From Sphingomonas kaistensis (lineage in GTDB: Bacteria; Pseudomonadota; Alphaproteobacteria; Sphingomonadales; Sphingomonadaceae), in the NCBI RefSeq assembly GCF_011927725.1, contig NZ_JAATJC010000001.1, forward strand, positions 813,001-877,000: a DNA stretch of 64,000 bases. Direction: 5' to 3'. Position 1 is the stretch's first letter. The number at the start of each line of letters is the position of its first letter. The notes under the pieces were generated by a model. The model saw only the letters and a program-made list of their open reading frames with translations, ran no database searches and was not told where the DNA came from. A program made the translations under genes and the position numbers. Below are positions 24,519-35,064 of this stretch, piece after piece.

Positions 24519-25063
24519 GGTCGCTCCTGGCACTGGCGCTGCTGCTGGGCGCCACTGCCCCCGCTGCCGCCCAATCCAAGCGCGAGACCTTCGCCTGCTC
24601 GGCCGAGGCCACCGGAGGCGGGCTCCGGGCGGTGACGCAGCGCCTGCTCGACGGTCGCGGCACCCTGCGCAGCGGGACCACCAGCATCACGCTGCCGCTT
24701 GCCGGAACGGACGGGAGCCTGATCGCGACCTTTGACGTGCGCCAGGGCCTGCCCGAGGTCGCGCGCGGCAAATATGCCTTCCGCCTGCCGGCCGCGGCCG
24801 ATGCCGGCTGGCAACTGGCCGGCGCGCGCAAGCCGATCCGGTCCAGGGACAACGTGCTCGCCGTCGACGGGGAGCAGTTCGCTGCACTGCTCGCCGGCGG
24901 GGCGCCGATCAAGCTGGTCCTCACAAGCCGCAAGGGGCAGGAGCGTGCCCGCGCAACCCTCGACCGCGCGACCTTCGACACCGCGCTCGACCTCGTCCGC
25001 CAGGCCGACGCCCGCGCGCTGTCCAGGGCCTACGACTATCGCTCCTGCCCGCGGGGAAGCTGA
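24515..25063 (+). CDS. Secreted protein of unknown function
   Basis: 182 residues. GTG 24515 overlaps the pirin stop by 4 bases and gives a good signal peptide (RSLLALALLLGATAPAAAQ, cleavage after AAA-Q). The mature part contains two Cys (FACSAEATGG near 30 and the C-terminal YDYRSCPRG) that could pair, and a VLTSRKGQERARATLDRATFD segment. It is followed three bases later by the alpha/beta hydrolase gene. No family recognised; periplasmic location is inferred. Confidence 0.7.
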   Translation: MRSLLALALLLGATAPAAAQSKRETFACSAEATGGGLRAVTQRLLDGRGTLRSGTTSITLPLAGTDGSLIATFDVRQGLPEVARGKYAFRLPAAADAGWQLAGARKPIRSRDNVLAVDGEQFAALLAGGAPIKLVLTSRKGQERARATLDRATFDTALDLVRQADARALSRAYDYRSCPRGS

Positions 25064-25066
25064 CCC

Positions 25067-25966
25067 GTGACCCGCTCCACCCGCATCCCCTTGTCGACCG
25101 GCATCACCCTCAACGTCGCGACGGCCGGGCCGGAGGACGGGCCGGCGATCGTTCTCCTTCACGGCTTTCCCGAATCGCACCGCACCTGGCGCGGCTTGGT
25201 GCCGCTGCTCGAGGACAAGTACCGGCTGATCATGCCCGACCAGCGCGGGTTCGCCGGGTCGGACGCGCCGCAGGACCCGAAGGATTATGCCACCGACCGG
25301 ATCGTCGCCGACCTGTTCGCGCTGGTCGACGCGCTCGGCCTCGATGACTTCACATTGGTCGGCCACGACTGGGGCGGGGCGGTCAGCTGGGCCGCCGCGC
25401 TAAGGAATGACCCGCGGCTCAAGCGGCTGATCATCGTCAACGCGCCGCATCCCCTGATCTTCCAGAAAAGCCTGATCGAGGATCCCGAGCAGCGTGCGGC
25501 CTCGCAATATATCACCGCCTTCCGCGCGCCCGGCTTTGAGAAGGCGGTCGAGGCGATGGGCTGGGACACCTTCTTCACCAAGAGCTTCACCGGCCATGTC
25601 GACCTCGCCGCCATCCCCGCGGAAGAGAAGGCCGAGTATATCGCCGAGTGGAGCCAGCCGGGCGTCTTCACCGCCATGCTCAATTGGTATCGCGGTGCGG
25701 GGGTGATGGTCCCGCCGCCGGGCGTCGACGTGCCGCTGCCCGATTTCCTCGTGCGCGCCTTTCCCGCGGTGAAGGTGCCGACGCTGGTGGTGTGGGGAAT
25801 GCGCGACAAGGCGTTGCTTCCGCTCCAGCTCGACGGGCTCGATGGGTTGATCGACGACCTGACGGTCGAGCGGGTGCCCGACGCGGGCCATTTCCTGCCG
25901 TGGGAGAAGCCGAAAGCCGTGGCCGAACCGCTGCGGACTTTCCTTGCGAGCCGGTTGGGCGCATAG
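25067..25966 (+). CDS. Alpha/beta hydrolase, epoxide hydrolase-like
   Basis: 299 residues. Oxyanion-hole motif LLHGFPESHRTW near residue 29, then YRLIMPDQRGFAGSD near 54, nucleophile elbow VGHDWGGAVSW (Asp near 105, as in epoxide hydrolases and haloalkane dehalogenases rather than Ser in esterases), acid region VWGMRDKALLP near 243, and catalytic His in VPDAGHFLPWEKP near 272. The GHDWGG plus HGFPES combination points to epoxide hydrolase more than dehalogenase. GTG start, adjacent to the secreted-protein gene and 11 bases before nusB. Cytosolic. Natural substrate unknown. Confidence 0.9.
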   Translation: MTRSTRIPLSTGITLNVATAGPEDGPAIVLLHGFPESHRTWRGLVPLLEDKYRLIMPDQRGFAGSDAPQDPKDYATDRIVADLFALVDALGLDDFTLVGHDWGGAVSWAAALRNDPRLKRLIIVNAPHPLIFQKSLIEDPEQRAASQYITAFRAPGFEKAVEAMGWDTFFTKSFTGHVDLAAIPAEEKAEYIAEWSQPGVFTAMLNWYRGAGVMVPPPGVDVPLPDFLVRAFPAVKVPTLVVWGMRDKALLPLQLDGLDGLIDDLTVERVPDAGHFLPWEKPKAVAEPLRTFLASRLGA

Positions 25967-25977
25967 GCGCGGCTCCC

Positions 25978-26445
25978 ATGACCAGCTCGAAGAAATCCGC
26001 CCCCAAGCGATCGCGCGCCCGTTCGGCCGCTCGCCTCGCCGCCGTCCAAGCGCTCTACCAGCAGGAGATGGAGGGCACTCCGACGCCCACCCTGCTGCAT
26101 GAATTCCACCAGCACCGCTTCGGCGAGACGATCGACGAAGTGACGATGATCGATGCCGAGATGGACTTCTTCGACGACCTGGTGCGCGGCGTCACTGCCC
26201 GTTCCGAGGAGATCGACGGCAAGATCACTGCCCGCCTGGCGGAAGGGTGGAAGCTCGACCGGCTCGACCGTTCGATGCGCGCGATCCTGCGTTCGGGCAC
26301 CTATGAGCTGATCGCCCGACCCGACGTCACCGTCGGCACGGTGATCGACGAATATCTCGACATCGCCCACGCCTTCTTCGGCGAAAAGGACGTCAAGTTC
26401 GTCAACGGGCTGCTCGACAAGGTGGCCGGGGACGTGCGGGCCTGA
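25978..26445 (+). CDS. nusB: Transcription antitermination factor NusB
   Basis: 155-residue all-helical factor that, with NusE, binds boxA RNA in rRNA antitermination. Signature segments: SRARSAARLAAVQALYQQEMEG (12-33), FFDDLVRGVTARSEEIDGKI near 63, WKLDRLDRSMRAILRSGTYEL near 89, VTVGTVIDEYLDIAHAFFGEKDVKFVNGLLDKVA near 113-148. ATG 25978 chosen; upstream open frame lies in the previous gene. Its stop is embedded in the apparent CTG start of thiL. Confidence 0.95.
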   Translation: MTSSKKSAPKRSRARSAARLAAVQALYQQEMEGTPTPTLLHEFHQHRFGETIDEVTMIDAEMDFFDDLVRGVTARSEEIDGKITARLAEGWKLDRLDRSMRAILRSGTYELIARPDVTVGTVIDEYLDIAHAFFGEKDVKFVNGLLDKVAGDVRA

Positions 26446-27377
26446 GCGGCGAAGCGACCGTCCTCGCGCGCCTGCGTTCCCTGGCGACGCACCCCGCAGC
26501 GCGCGGCTTGGCCGACGACGTCGCGGTGCTCGGCGACCTTGTGCTGACCCACGACACTATCGTCGAGGGCGTCCACTACCTCCCCACCGATCCGCCCGAG
26601 AGCGTCGGCTGGAAGCTGGGCGCGGTGAACCTGTCCGACCTCGCCGCCAAGGGCTCGGTGCCGGCCGGTGCCCTGCTTTCGCTCACGCTTCGCGGCGACG
26701 ACCAATGGGAAGAACGCTTCCTGTCCGGGCTCGAGCAGATCCTGGAGCATTTCGGCCTGCCGCTGCTCGGCGGCGACACGGTGGCGTTGCCGGCCGGCGC
26801 GCCGCGCGTCCTTGGCCTTACCGTACTCGGCAAGGCCGGCGGGCCCGTCCCGAGCCGGTCTGGCGGGCGACCTGGCGACAAATTGTGGCTGGCCGGTCCG
26901 GTCGGCGACAGTGCCGCGGGCCTGGCGCAGCTGACTGCCGATCCCAAGGCGACCGGGCTGCTGGTCGACACCTATCGCCGGCCGATTCCGCTGCTGACCA
27001 TCGGCGCGTTGCTGGCGCCGCATGCTTCCGCGATGATGGATGTGTCGGACGGGCTGCTGCTCGATGCACGCCGTCTCGCCACCGCAAGCGGCTGCGGCCT
27101 GCGCGTCGACCTTGGTACGCTCCCCCTGTCCCCCGCCTTCCGCGCCGCGCGGGGCGAGGATCGCGCCGCCCGCCTGTTCGCGGCCACCGGCGGCGACGAC
27201 TATGCCCTGCTTGCGGCACTGCCACCGGACGTGGACCCCTTAACGATCCTGAAAGGAACCGAGGTCAATATCGTGGTTGTCGGCGAGCTGACGGGGGGCG
27301 GGGCCTTCGTGCTCGCCGACGACCTCGGCCCAGTGCCGCTGCCGGAGCGCCTTGGTTATGAGCACGACCTACCCTGA
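26442..27377 (+). CDS. thiL: Thiamine-monophosphate kinase, probable CTG start
   Basis: 311 residues from CTG 26442. ThiL phosphorylates thiamine monophosphate to thiamine diphosphate. Motifs: ARGLADDVAVLGD (Mg2+-binding aspartates near residue 23), DTIVEGVHYLP near 38, NLSDLAAKGSVP near 62, GGDTVALP near 109, VGDSAAGL near 153, MDVSDGLLLDARRLA near 200 and ATGGDDYALLAAL near 248. No ATG, GTG or TTG lies between the upstream open region and TTG 26508, yet the residues LSGEATVLARLRSLATHPAARG before that TTG are exactly the family N-terminus. CTG 26442 overlaps the nusB TGA as CTGA, the same geometry as the usual ATGA coupling. TTG 26508 (289 residues) would drop the first helix. Confidence 0.88.
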   Translation: MSGEATVLARLRSLATHPAARGLADDVAVLGDLVLTHDTIVEGVHYLPTDPPESVGWKLGAVNLSDLAAKGSVPAGALLSLTLRGDDQWEERFLSGLEQILEHFGLPLLGGDTVALPAGAPRVLGLTVLGKAGGPVPSRSGGRPGDKLWLAGPVGDSAAGLAQLTADPKATGLLVDTYRRPIPLLTIGALLAPHASAMMDVSDGLLLDARRLATASGCGLRVDLGTLPLSPAFRAARGEDRAARLFAATGGDDYALLAALPPDVDPLTILKGTEVNIVVVGELTGGGAFVLADDLGPVPLPERLGYEHDLP

Positions 27378-27462
27378 GCTGAGACGCCCCGACTATCGCC
27401 GTCTCGCCATCGCCCTCGCAGGGCTGCTCAGCGGCGGCCTCACCGCCTTCCTCCTGACCTGA
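27358..27462 (+). CDS. Possible small membrane protein (34 residues)
   Basis: The open frame starts at ATG inside the 3' end of thiL (20-base overlap) and encodes MSTTYPELRRPDYRRLAIAL... with one hydrophobic stretch (LAIALAGLLSGGLTAFLL) at the C-terminus, preceded by basic residues as in a tail-anchored helix. It lies between thiL and the H+-pyrophosphatase gene. No similarity recognised; weak because of its size, but its location and helix are consistent with a real small ORF. Confidence 0.35.
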   Translation: MSTTYPELRRPDYRRLAIALAGLLSGGLTAFLLT

Positions 27463-27534
27463 ACCAGAGCGGCTAGACAGGCTCGAATCGCTCCCTACAC
27501 TCCCCTCCACAACAGGATGGGGAAAGCATTACCG

Positions 27535-29694
<2,160 letters not shown>

Positions 29695-29718
29695 TCACCG
29701 CCACCTGAAAGTGCATGG

Positions 29719-29748
29719 GCCCCGTCGGAGCGATCCGGCGGGGCTTTT
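29719..29748 (+). terminator. Rho-independent terminator after hppA
   Basis: GCCCCGTCGG pairs with CCGGCGGGGC around the loop AGCGAT (one T-G pair), followed by TTTT at 29745-29748. The 180 bases between hppA and the chemoreceptor gene hold nothing else recognisable. Confidence 0.88.
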
Positions 29749-29875
29749 GCTTGCGCATCGCCTCACCGCCAAAAGGCCATCGCGATCGGCGCCGCGGTAA
29801 TCGGGCGCGCCCGCCCGACGCCGTCGTCCACCATCTATGATGAAGGGTCACCGCCGTTTGACCGAATGAGGCCGC

Positions 29876-31342
29876 ATGTCCGACGAGATCCAGACCCGCC
29901 TGCAGTTCATGAACTTCACGCAAGCGCAGCGCGACCGTTTGTCGGGAATGCGCGACCTGCTTGCCCGGCTGATCCCGCCCGCGCTCGATCGTTTCTACGA
30001 CAAGGTCAGGCAGACCCCCAGCACCAGCCGCTTCTTCCGCGACGGCGAACATATGCGCTGCGCCCATGCCGCGCAGGAAAAGCACTGGGCCCGCATCGCC
30101 GAGGGTCGCTTCGACCAGGCTTTTTCCGACAGCGTCCAGCGGATCGGCGCGGTGCACGCCCGCATCGGGCTCGAGCCGCAATGGTATATCGGTGCCTACA
30201 GCGTGGTGCTCGAGCAATTGCTGGAAGGCATCGGCCGCGAATATGGCCTCCTGCAGCGACTGCGCCGCGGCTTCCGCGGGCCGACCCAGGCCGAGCTATC
30301 TGCGGCGCGGGTCAAGGCCGCCCTGCTCGACATGGAATTGTCGGTGTCCATTTACTTCGCGCAAAGCCAGGTCGAGCGCAGCACCGCCATTGCCGCGCTC
30401 AGCGCCGCGCTGAGCACCGTCGCCAAGGGCGATCTCACCGCCGATCTCGGCGAAATGCCCGACAGCTTCGGGGCCATCAAGCGCGACTATGACCAGGCCA
30501 TCGCCCGGCTGCGCGAACTGGTGTCGGGCGTTGCCGACGGGGCGGTCCACATCCAGACCGGCTCGTCCGAAATCGCCCAGGCCGCCGAAGACCTTGCCCG
30601 TCGCACCGAAAGCACCGCCGCGACGCTGGAACAGACCGCCGCCGCGGTCAGCCAGATGGACGAGCGGCTGCGTGCGACCTCCACTGCCGCAGAACGCTCT
30701 GTCCGTCAGGCCGACGATACCAGCGCAACCGTCGCCAATGGCCGCAACGTCGCCCGCCAGGCGGTCCAGGCGATGGAAGCGGTCAGCGCCAGTGCGACCG
30801 GCATCGACGGGGTGATCGAAGGGCTCGACAAGATCGCTTTCCAGACCCGAGTCCTGGCCATGAACGCCGCGGTCGAGGCCGGACGGGCGGGCGAGGCCGG
30901 GCGCGGCTTCGCGGTGGTCGCCGATCTCGTCAGCGCGCTTGCGATGCGGGCCGAGGAAGAAGCGAAAAAGGCCCGGACCGAGCTGACCACCACCCAGACC
31001 GAGATCGTCTCCGCGGTGCAGGCCGTCCACCAGGTCGATGGCGAGCTGCAGCGCATCTCCGAGAATGTCGAGGCGGTGCACCAGCTGGTCAGCAACATCG
31101 CCAGCGACAATCAGGCGCAGGCTTCCGCCATCACCGAGATCAACAGCGCCGTGTCCAGCATGGACCGCGCGACCCAGCAGAATGCGGCGATGGTCGAGGA
31201 AACCTCGGCCGCTGCCCGCAATCTCGCCGGCGAAGTGTCACGGCTCAACGGCAAGACCAGCCAGTTCACCACCCAGCGCGCGGGCGGCGTGGTCGCGCTT
31301 GCCGCCGCGAGGGACGAACGAGGCCTGCGCCAGGTCGCCTGA
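29876..31342 (+). CDS. Soluble globin-coupled chemoreceptor (MCP)
   Basis: 488 residues. The N-terminal protoglobin sensor domain (about 1-165) has MSDEIQTRLQFMNFTQAQ and the heme-ligand segment SVQRIGAVHARIGLEPQWYIGAY, His near 93, so it probably binds heme and senses O2 or a related gas. A linker (GDLTADLGEMPDSFGAIK, near 185) resembles a HAMP-like helix. The methyl-accepting signalling domain follows, with the hairpin tip IAFQTRVLAMNAAVEAGRAGE near 322 and GRGFAVVADLVSALAMR. No transmembrane helix and no C-terminal methylation-enzyme pentapeptide are seen. The tip deviates from the usual QTNLLALNAAIEAARAGE (Arg for Asn, Met for Leu, Gly for Ala), so its kinase partner could differ. Confidence 0.9.
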   Translation: MSDEIQTRLQFMNFTQAQRDRLSGMRDLLARLIPPALDRFYDKVRQTPSTSRFFRDGEHMRCAHAAQEKHWARIAEGRFDQAFSDSVQRIGAVHARIGLEPQWYIGAYSVVLEQLLEGIGREYGLLQRLRRGFRGPTQAELSAARVKAALLDMELSVSIYFAQSQVERSTAIAALSAALSTVAKGDLTADLGEMPDSFGAIKRDYDQAIARLRELVSGVADGAVHIQTGSSEIAQAAEDLARRTESTAATLEQTAAAVSQMDERLRATSTAAERSVRQADDTSATVANGRNVARQAVQAMEAVSASATGIDGVIEGLDKIAFQTRVLAMNAAVEAGRAGEAGRGFAVVADLVSALAMRAEEEAKKARTELTTTQTEIVSAVQAVHQVDGELQRISENVEAVHQLVSNIASDNQAQASAITEINSAVSSMDRATQQNAAMVEETSAAARNLAGEVSRLNGKTSQFTTQRAGGVVALAAARDERGLRQVA

Positions 31343-31348
31343 CCCGGC

Positions 31349-31930
31349 TCAGAGCTTGCCGAACGCGGCCTCGTATCCGGCCTGGTCGCCGCGCGACAGG
31401 TAGGTCGCCTGCTCGACCACCCGGTCGCGGGTCAGCCGGCCCTTGAAAGCGCCCAGCTCGGAGTCGAGCGCGGTCACTTCCTCCGGGGTCAGTGCAGCGA
31501 TCTGCTCGAAGCGGACCAGTCCGCGATCCTGCAGGATGCTGGCGAGCTTGGGACCGACACCCTTCATCCGCTGGAGGTCGTCGGGCGTGCCGTGGCTGCC
31601 GGGGAGGTTGGAATGCACCGGCGCGCCGATCACCTGGCCGATGACGTCGCTGGTCGCGGCCGCGATCTCGTCGCCGATGTCCTCGCCTTCGCCGCCGCCG
31701 TCGCTGTCGTCGCGGGCCGCGACCGGCACCGGATCGGCGCGCGGGGCCGGGGCAGGGGTGGGCACTGCCCGTTCCTCGCCGATCGCCGCCATGTGCGGCC
31801 GCACCGGCGTCTCCGCCTTGCTCAGCGTGACGCGCTGCTTGGGACGGCGAAAGACGACCAGCCCGACGATCAGGCCAAGGGCGACCGCGACCAGGATCAT
31901 CGGCCAATAAGCGTTCAGCAATTCACTCAT
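31349..31930 (-). CDS. Membrane-anchored helix-hairpin-helix protein
   Basis: 193 residues from ATG 31930. One N-terminal transmembrane helix (AYWPMILVAVALGLIVGLVVF, about 7-27), a Pro/Ala/acidic linker (about 55-100), and a C-terminal HhH domain with LQRMKGVGPKLASILQDRGLVRFEQIAALT (about 125-155), as found in NuoE-linked and topoisomerase-like HhH modules. It could bind DNA or proteins at the membrane; role unknown. Alternative start ATG 31939. It is the last of a chain purD - BON protein - small membrane protein - this gene with overlapping starts and stops. Confidence 0.75.
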   Translation of the reverse strand: MSELLNAYWPMILVAVALGLIVGLVVFRRPKQRVTLSKAETPVRPHMAAIGEERAVPTPAPAPRADPVPVAARDDSDGGGEGEDIGDEIAAATSDVIGQVIGAPVHSNLPGSHGTPDDLQRMKGVGPKLASILQDRGLVRFEQIAALTPEEVTALDSELGAFKGRLTRDRVVEQATYLSRGDQAGYEAAFGKL

Positions 31931-32057
31931 TCCACTCATTCCATCCTCTGGACTGACGCCGGCGATGAAGCTCGGCGAGATAAGCGATGACAAGGCCGAC
32001 GCCGTAGCCGAGGAGGCCCAGTACGGCGGCTTCAACGAACAGGGGCAGGCCCAGCAT
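31923..32057 (-). CDS. Small membrane protein (44 residues)
   Basis: Encodes MLGLPLFVEAAVLGLLGYGVGLVIAYLAEL followed by a basic tail HRRRQSRGWNEWNE. One strong transmembrane helix; the basic tail would be cytoplasmic. Its ATG shares one base with the TGA of the upstream BON gene (TGATG), and its stop lies inside the start region of the next gene. This coupling, and its conserved-looking helix, argue that it is real. Too short to be caught by length cut-offs. No function recognised. Confidence 0.65.
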   Translation of the reverse strand: MLGLPLFVEAAVLGLLGYGVGLVIAYLAELHRRRQSRGWNEWNE

Positions 32058-32404
32058 CAGCGCGGCCCTCCGGCGGCAGGCGCGGCGCGGCGCGGGAAAT
32101 TGTTGATGACCGGGCTGTCGGGGTCCCACCGCACGTCGTTGACGCCCGGCAGTTCGCCGACCAGTTCGACCAGCGCGCGGCGCTGGAAGTCGTCGGCCGG
32201 TCCCTTGAGGATGATCCGCCGGGTCAGCGGCGCGTCGTCCATCCTGGCCGTCACGCCGGGCAATTCGTAATAATCGAGCAGGCTGCGCGCCTCGCGCTCC
32301 ATGTCGGTGCGCACATCGGCCGCGGCGCCGACGGGCCCATGCCATAGTTCGGCAATTCCGATCGCGGCCAGCGCGCCGAGCAGCAGCTTCGCCTTGCGGG
32401 TCAT
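32057..32404 (-). CDS. BON-like domain envelope protein
   Basis: 115 residues. The N-terminal hydrophobic helix (KLLLGALAAIGIAELWHG) acts as signal or anchor; the remainder has RIILKGPADDFQRRALVELVGELPGVNDVRWD near 60-95, which fits the BON (osmotically inducible Y) fold with its final pGV..V. ATG 32404 overlaps the purD TGA (ATGA). BON domains usually bind phospholipid or carry the protein to the envelope; its partner is unknown. Tail is Pro/Ala-rich (FPRRAAPAAGGPR). Confidence 0.65.
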   Translation of the reverse strand: MTRKAKLLLGALAAIGIAELWHGPVGAAADVRTDMEREARSLLDYYELPGVTARMDDAPLTRRIILKGPADDFQRRALVELVGELPGVNDVRWDPDSPVINNFPRRAAPAAGGPR

Positions 32405-33672
32405 GGCTTCCGCTCCAGTTCGCGCCAACCGATGTCGCGGCGGTGGAAGCCGTCGGCGAATTCGATCGCATCGACACCCTGGTAGGCCAGCGCCCGCGCC
32501 TCGGCCAGGGTCGGCCCGACGGCGGTCACCGCAAGCACCCGGCCGCCGGCCGACAGCAGGGCGCCCGATCCGTGGCGCGCGGTGCCTGCATGGAAGACGG
32601 TGACGCCCGGCACCCGCTCGGCCGCCTCGATCCCGTCGATCAGGCCGCCCTTGCGCGGCATTCCAGGATAACCCTCGGCGCACATCACCACCGTCATGCT
32701 GGTGCTGTCGCTGACTTCCGGCCGGACCTGCCCCAGCCGGCCCTCGGCAACGCTTAGCAGCAGCGCCGCCAGATCGCCCTTCAGCAGCGGCACGATCGCC
32801 TCGCATTCGGGGTCGCCGAAGCGGACGTTATATTCGATCAGCTTCGGCCCCTCGGCAGTCAGCATCAGGCCGGCATAGAGCAGGCCGGAGAAGGGCGTTC
32901 CAGCCCGCTCCATCGCCGCCGCGGTGGGGACCACGATCTCGGCCATCGCCCGGTCGCGCAGCGCGTCGGTCAGCACCGGGGCAGGCGAATAGGCGCCCAT
33001 CCCGCCGGTGTTGGGACCGGTGTCCCCTTCGCCGACGCGCTTGTGGTCCTGGGCCGAGGCGAGGAACAGCGCCTCCGGTCCATCCACCAGCGCGAACAGG
33101 CTGGCTTCCTCGCCGTCGAGGAATTCCTCGATCACCAGCGGCGCGCCGCCAAGGTCGCGCACCGCCTGCTCGGCTTCGTCGCGGGTGAGTGCAACGGTCA
33201 CGCCCTTGCCCGCCGCAAGTCCGTCGGCCTTGATCACGACCGGAAGCCCGAATTCGTCCAGGGCATCGAGCGCCGCCTGCGTATCCGCAAGGCGCACGAA
33301 CCGCGCCGTTGGGATACCCTCCGCCGCGCACAGATCCTTCGTGAAGCCCTTGCTTCCTTCCAGCATCGCCGCCGCCGCCGACGGACCGAATACCGGAATG
33401 CCGGCCTCGCGGCAGGCGTCGGCGACCCCGGCCACCAGCGGCGCTTCCGGTCCGACCACCACCAGGCCGACGTTGCGCTCGCGCGCGAGTGCCACCACCT
33501 TGTCGGGGTCGGCGGGATCGATCGCAAGGCAGTCGGCCCAGCGTGCGATTCCCGGGTTGCCCGGCGCTGCAAGGAGGTCGCCGCAGCTCGGCGATTGCCG
33601 TAAGCCCCAGGCCAGCGCATCCTCGCGCCCGCCAGAGCCCAGCAGCAGGATATTGATGGAAGAGTTCGACAT
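32401..33672 (-). CDS. purD: Phosphoribosylamine-glycine ligase
   Basis: 423-residue ATP-grasp enzyme (GAR synthetase) of purine synthesis. Motifs: [13 protein letters not shown] near residue 6, [14 protein letters not shown] near 68, [20 protein letters not shown] near 95-114, [18 protein letters not shown] near 138-155, [24 protein letters not shown] near 215-238, and [15 protein letters not shown] near 282. Where most members have GGREHAL this one reads GGREDAL. I chose ATG 33672 ([12 protein letters not shown]), because 33711 would only add an unrelated N-terminus. Its 5' end overlaps the xseA start on the other strand. First gene of the coupled chain with the BON, small membrane and HhH genes. 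Confidence 0.93.
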   Translation of the reverse strand: MSNSSINILLLGSGGREDALAWGLRQSPSCGDLLAAPGNPGIARWADCLAIDPADPDKVVALARERNVGLVVVGPEAPLVAGVADACREAGIPVFGPSAAAAMLEGSKGFTKDLCAAEGIPTARFVRLADTQAALDALDEFGLPVVIKADGLAAGKGVTVALTRDEAEQAVRDLGGAPLVIEEFLDGEEASLFALVDGPEALFLASAQDHKRVGEGDTGPNTGGMGAYSPAPVLTDALRDRAMAEIVVPTAAAMERAGTPFSGLLYAGLMLTAEGPKLIEYNVRFGDPECEAIVPLLKGDLAALLLSVAEGRLGQVRPEVSDSTSMTVVMCAEGYPGMPRKGGLIDGIEAAERVPGVTVFHAGTARHGSGALLSAGGRVLAVTAVGPTLAEARALAYQGVDAIEFADGFHRRDIGWRELERKP

Positions 33673-35050
33673 GCCCGCCGGCCTCCTAGCGGAGGGAAGG
33701 CAAGGCGACAATTCACCGCCGATGAGCGTCGGTGACCTGGCCTCGGCGGTGAAGCGGACGGTGGAGGACCGCTTCGGGCGAATCCGGGTGCGGGGCGAGA
33801 TCTCCGGCTGGAAGCGGCACAGCTCGGGCCACTGCTATTTCACGCTCAAGGACGACAGCGCCTGTATCGACGCCGTGATCTGGCGCGGCCAGGCCGGCAA
33901 CCTTGCCTTCCGTCCTGAAGATGGCGCGGAGGTGATCGCGACCGCCAAGATGACCACCTATCCGGCGCGCTCCAAATATCAGCTGGTGGTCGAACGGATG
34001 GAGCTGGCGGGCGAGGGCGCGCTGATGGCGCTGCTCGAGCGGCGCAGGAAGGCACTCGCCGCGGAAGGGCTGTTCGATTCGGCCCGCAAGCGCCCGCTGC
34101 CGTTCATGCCGCGAGTGATCGGAGTCGTCACCAGCCCGACCGGCGCGGTGATCCGCGACATCCTCCACCGCCTGGAGGATCGCTGCCCAACCCATGTCAT
34201 CCTGTGGCCGGTCCCGGTGCAGGGCGACGGCGCGGCGGGCAAGATCGCCGGCGCCATCCGCGGCTTTGCAACGCATGCCGTCCGGCCCGACCTCATCATC
34301 GTCGCGCGGGGCGGCGGGTCGATCGAGGACCTGTGGGCCTTCAACGAAGAGGAAGTGGTGCGCGCCGCCGCGGAATCGCCGATCCCGCTGATCAGCGCGG
34401 TCGGGCACGAAACCGACACCACGCTGATCGACCATGCGTCCGACCTGCGCGCGCCGACGCCCACCGCAGCGGCCGAGCTGGCGGTGCCGGTCCGCGCCGA
34501 GCTGCTCGCGCTGCTCGACGAACTATCGGCCCGCAAGCGCCGCTGCCTTGGCAAGCGCGCCAGCGATGCGCGCGAGCGGCTGGCGCTGACCGCCGGGCGC
34601 TGGCCTGCCGCCGACACTTTGCTCGGCCCCAAGCGCCAGCGGCTCGACGATACCGCCGAACGCCTGCCTCGCGGCCTCGCCGCCCGCGCCCACAAGGCCG
34701 AAGCGCTGATGAACCTTACCGCCTCGCGCCTTCGGCCTGACCTCCTCGCGCAGAAGCTGGCGCGGGCGAGCGACCGGCTCGCCGCCTCGGCCAAGATGCT
34801 TCCGCTGGTCCATCCCGACCGCCCGCTCGGGCGCGGCTTCGTGCGGGTCACGGCGGCGGCGGATGGCCGGACCCTGACTCACGCAGCCGATGCCCGGGCC
34901 GCGGGCAGCCTGCTGCTGCGGTTCGGCGACGGCGAACTGCCGGTCAGCGCCGAAGGCGCCGCACCGCCGCCGGCACCGCCCGCGCCGGCCAAGGTTGAGA
35001 GAACTTCCAAGCGCGCCTATGTGCCCCCGCATCCCAATCTGTTCGACTAG
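33656..35050 (+). CDS. xseA: Exodeoxyribonuclease VII large subunit
   Basis: 464 residues. It begins [21 protein letters not shown] and then the OB domain ([23 protein letters not shown] near 40-65), the catalytic domain with [23 protein letters not shown] near 158, [18 protein letters not shown] near 217 and [29 protein letters not shown] near 247-277, and a long helical C-terminal region. I chose ATG 33656: the CAGGA ribosome-binding site lies 5 bases upstream, and the [13 protein letters not shown] segment resembles homologs. ATG 33722 would lose this. Its first 17 bases overlap purD on the opposite strand. The large subunit pairs with XseB; xseB is not in the window. Confidence 0.92.
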   Translation: MEEFDMPAGLLAEGRQGDNSPPMSVGDLASAVKRTVEDRFGRIRVRGEISGWKRHSSGHCYFTLKDDSACIDAVIWRGQAGNLAFRPEDGAEVIATAKMTTYPARSKYQLVVERMELAGEGALMALLERRRKALAAEGLFDSARKRPLPFMPRVIGVVTSPTGAVIRDILHRLEDRCPTHVILWPVPVQGDGAAGKIAGAIRGFATHAVRPDLIIVARGGGSIEDLWAFNEEEVVRAAAESPIPLISAVGHETDTTLIDHASDLRAPTPTAAAELAVPVRAELLALLDELSARKRRCLGKRASDARERLALTAGRWPAADTLLGPKRQRLDDTAERLPRGLAARAHKAEALMNLTASRLRPDLLAQKLARASDRLAASAKMLPLVHPDRPLGRGFVRVTAAADGRTLTHAADARAAGSLLLRFGDGELPVSAEGAAPPPAPPAPAKVERTSKRAYVPPHPNLFD

Positions 35051-35064
35051 GAAGTGAGACGACC

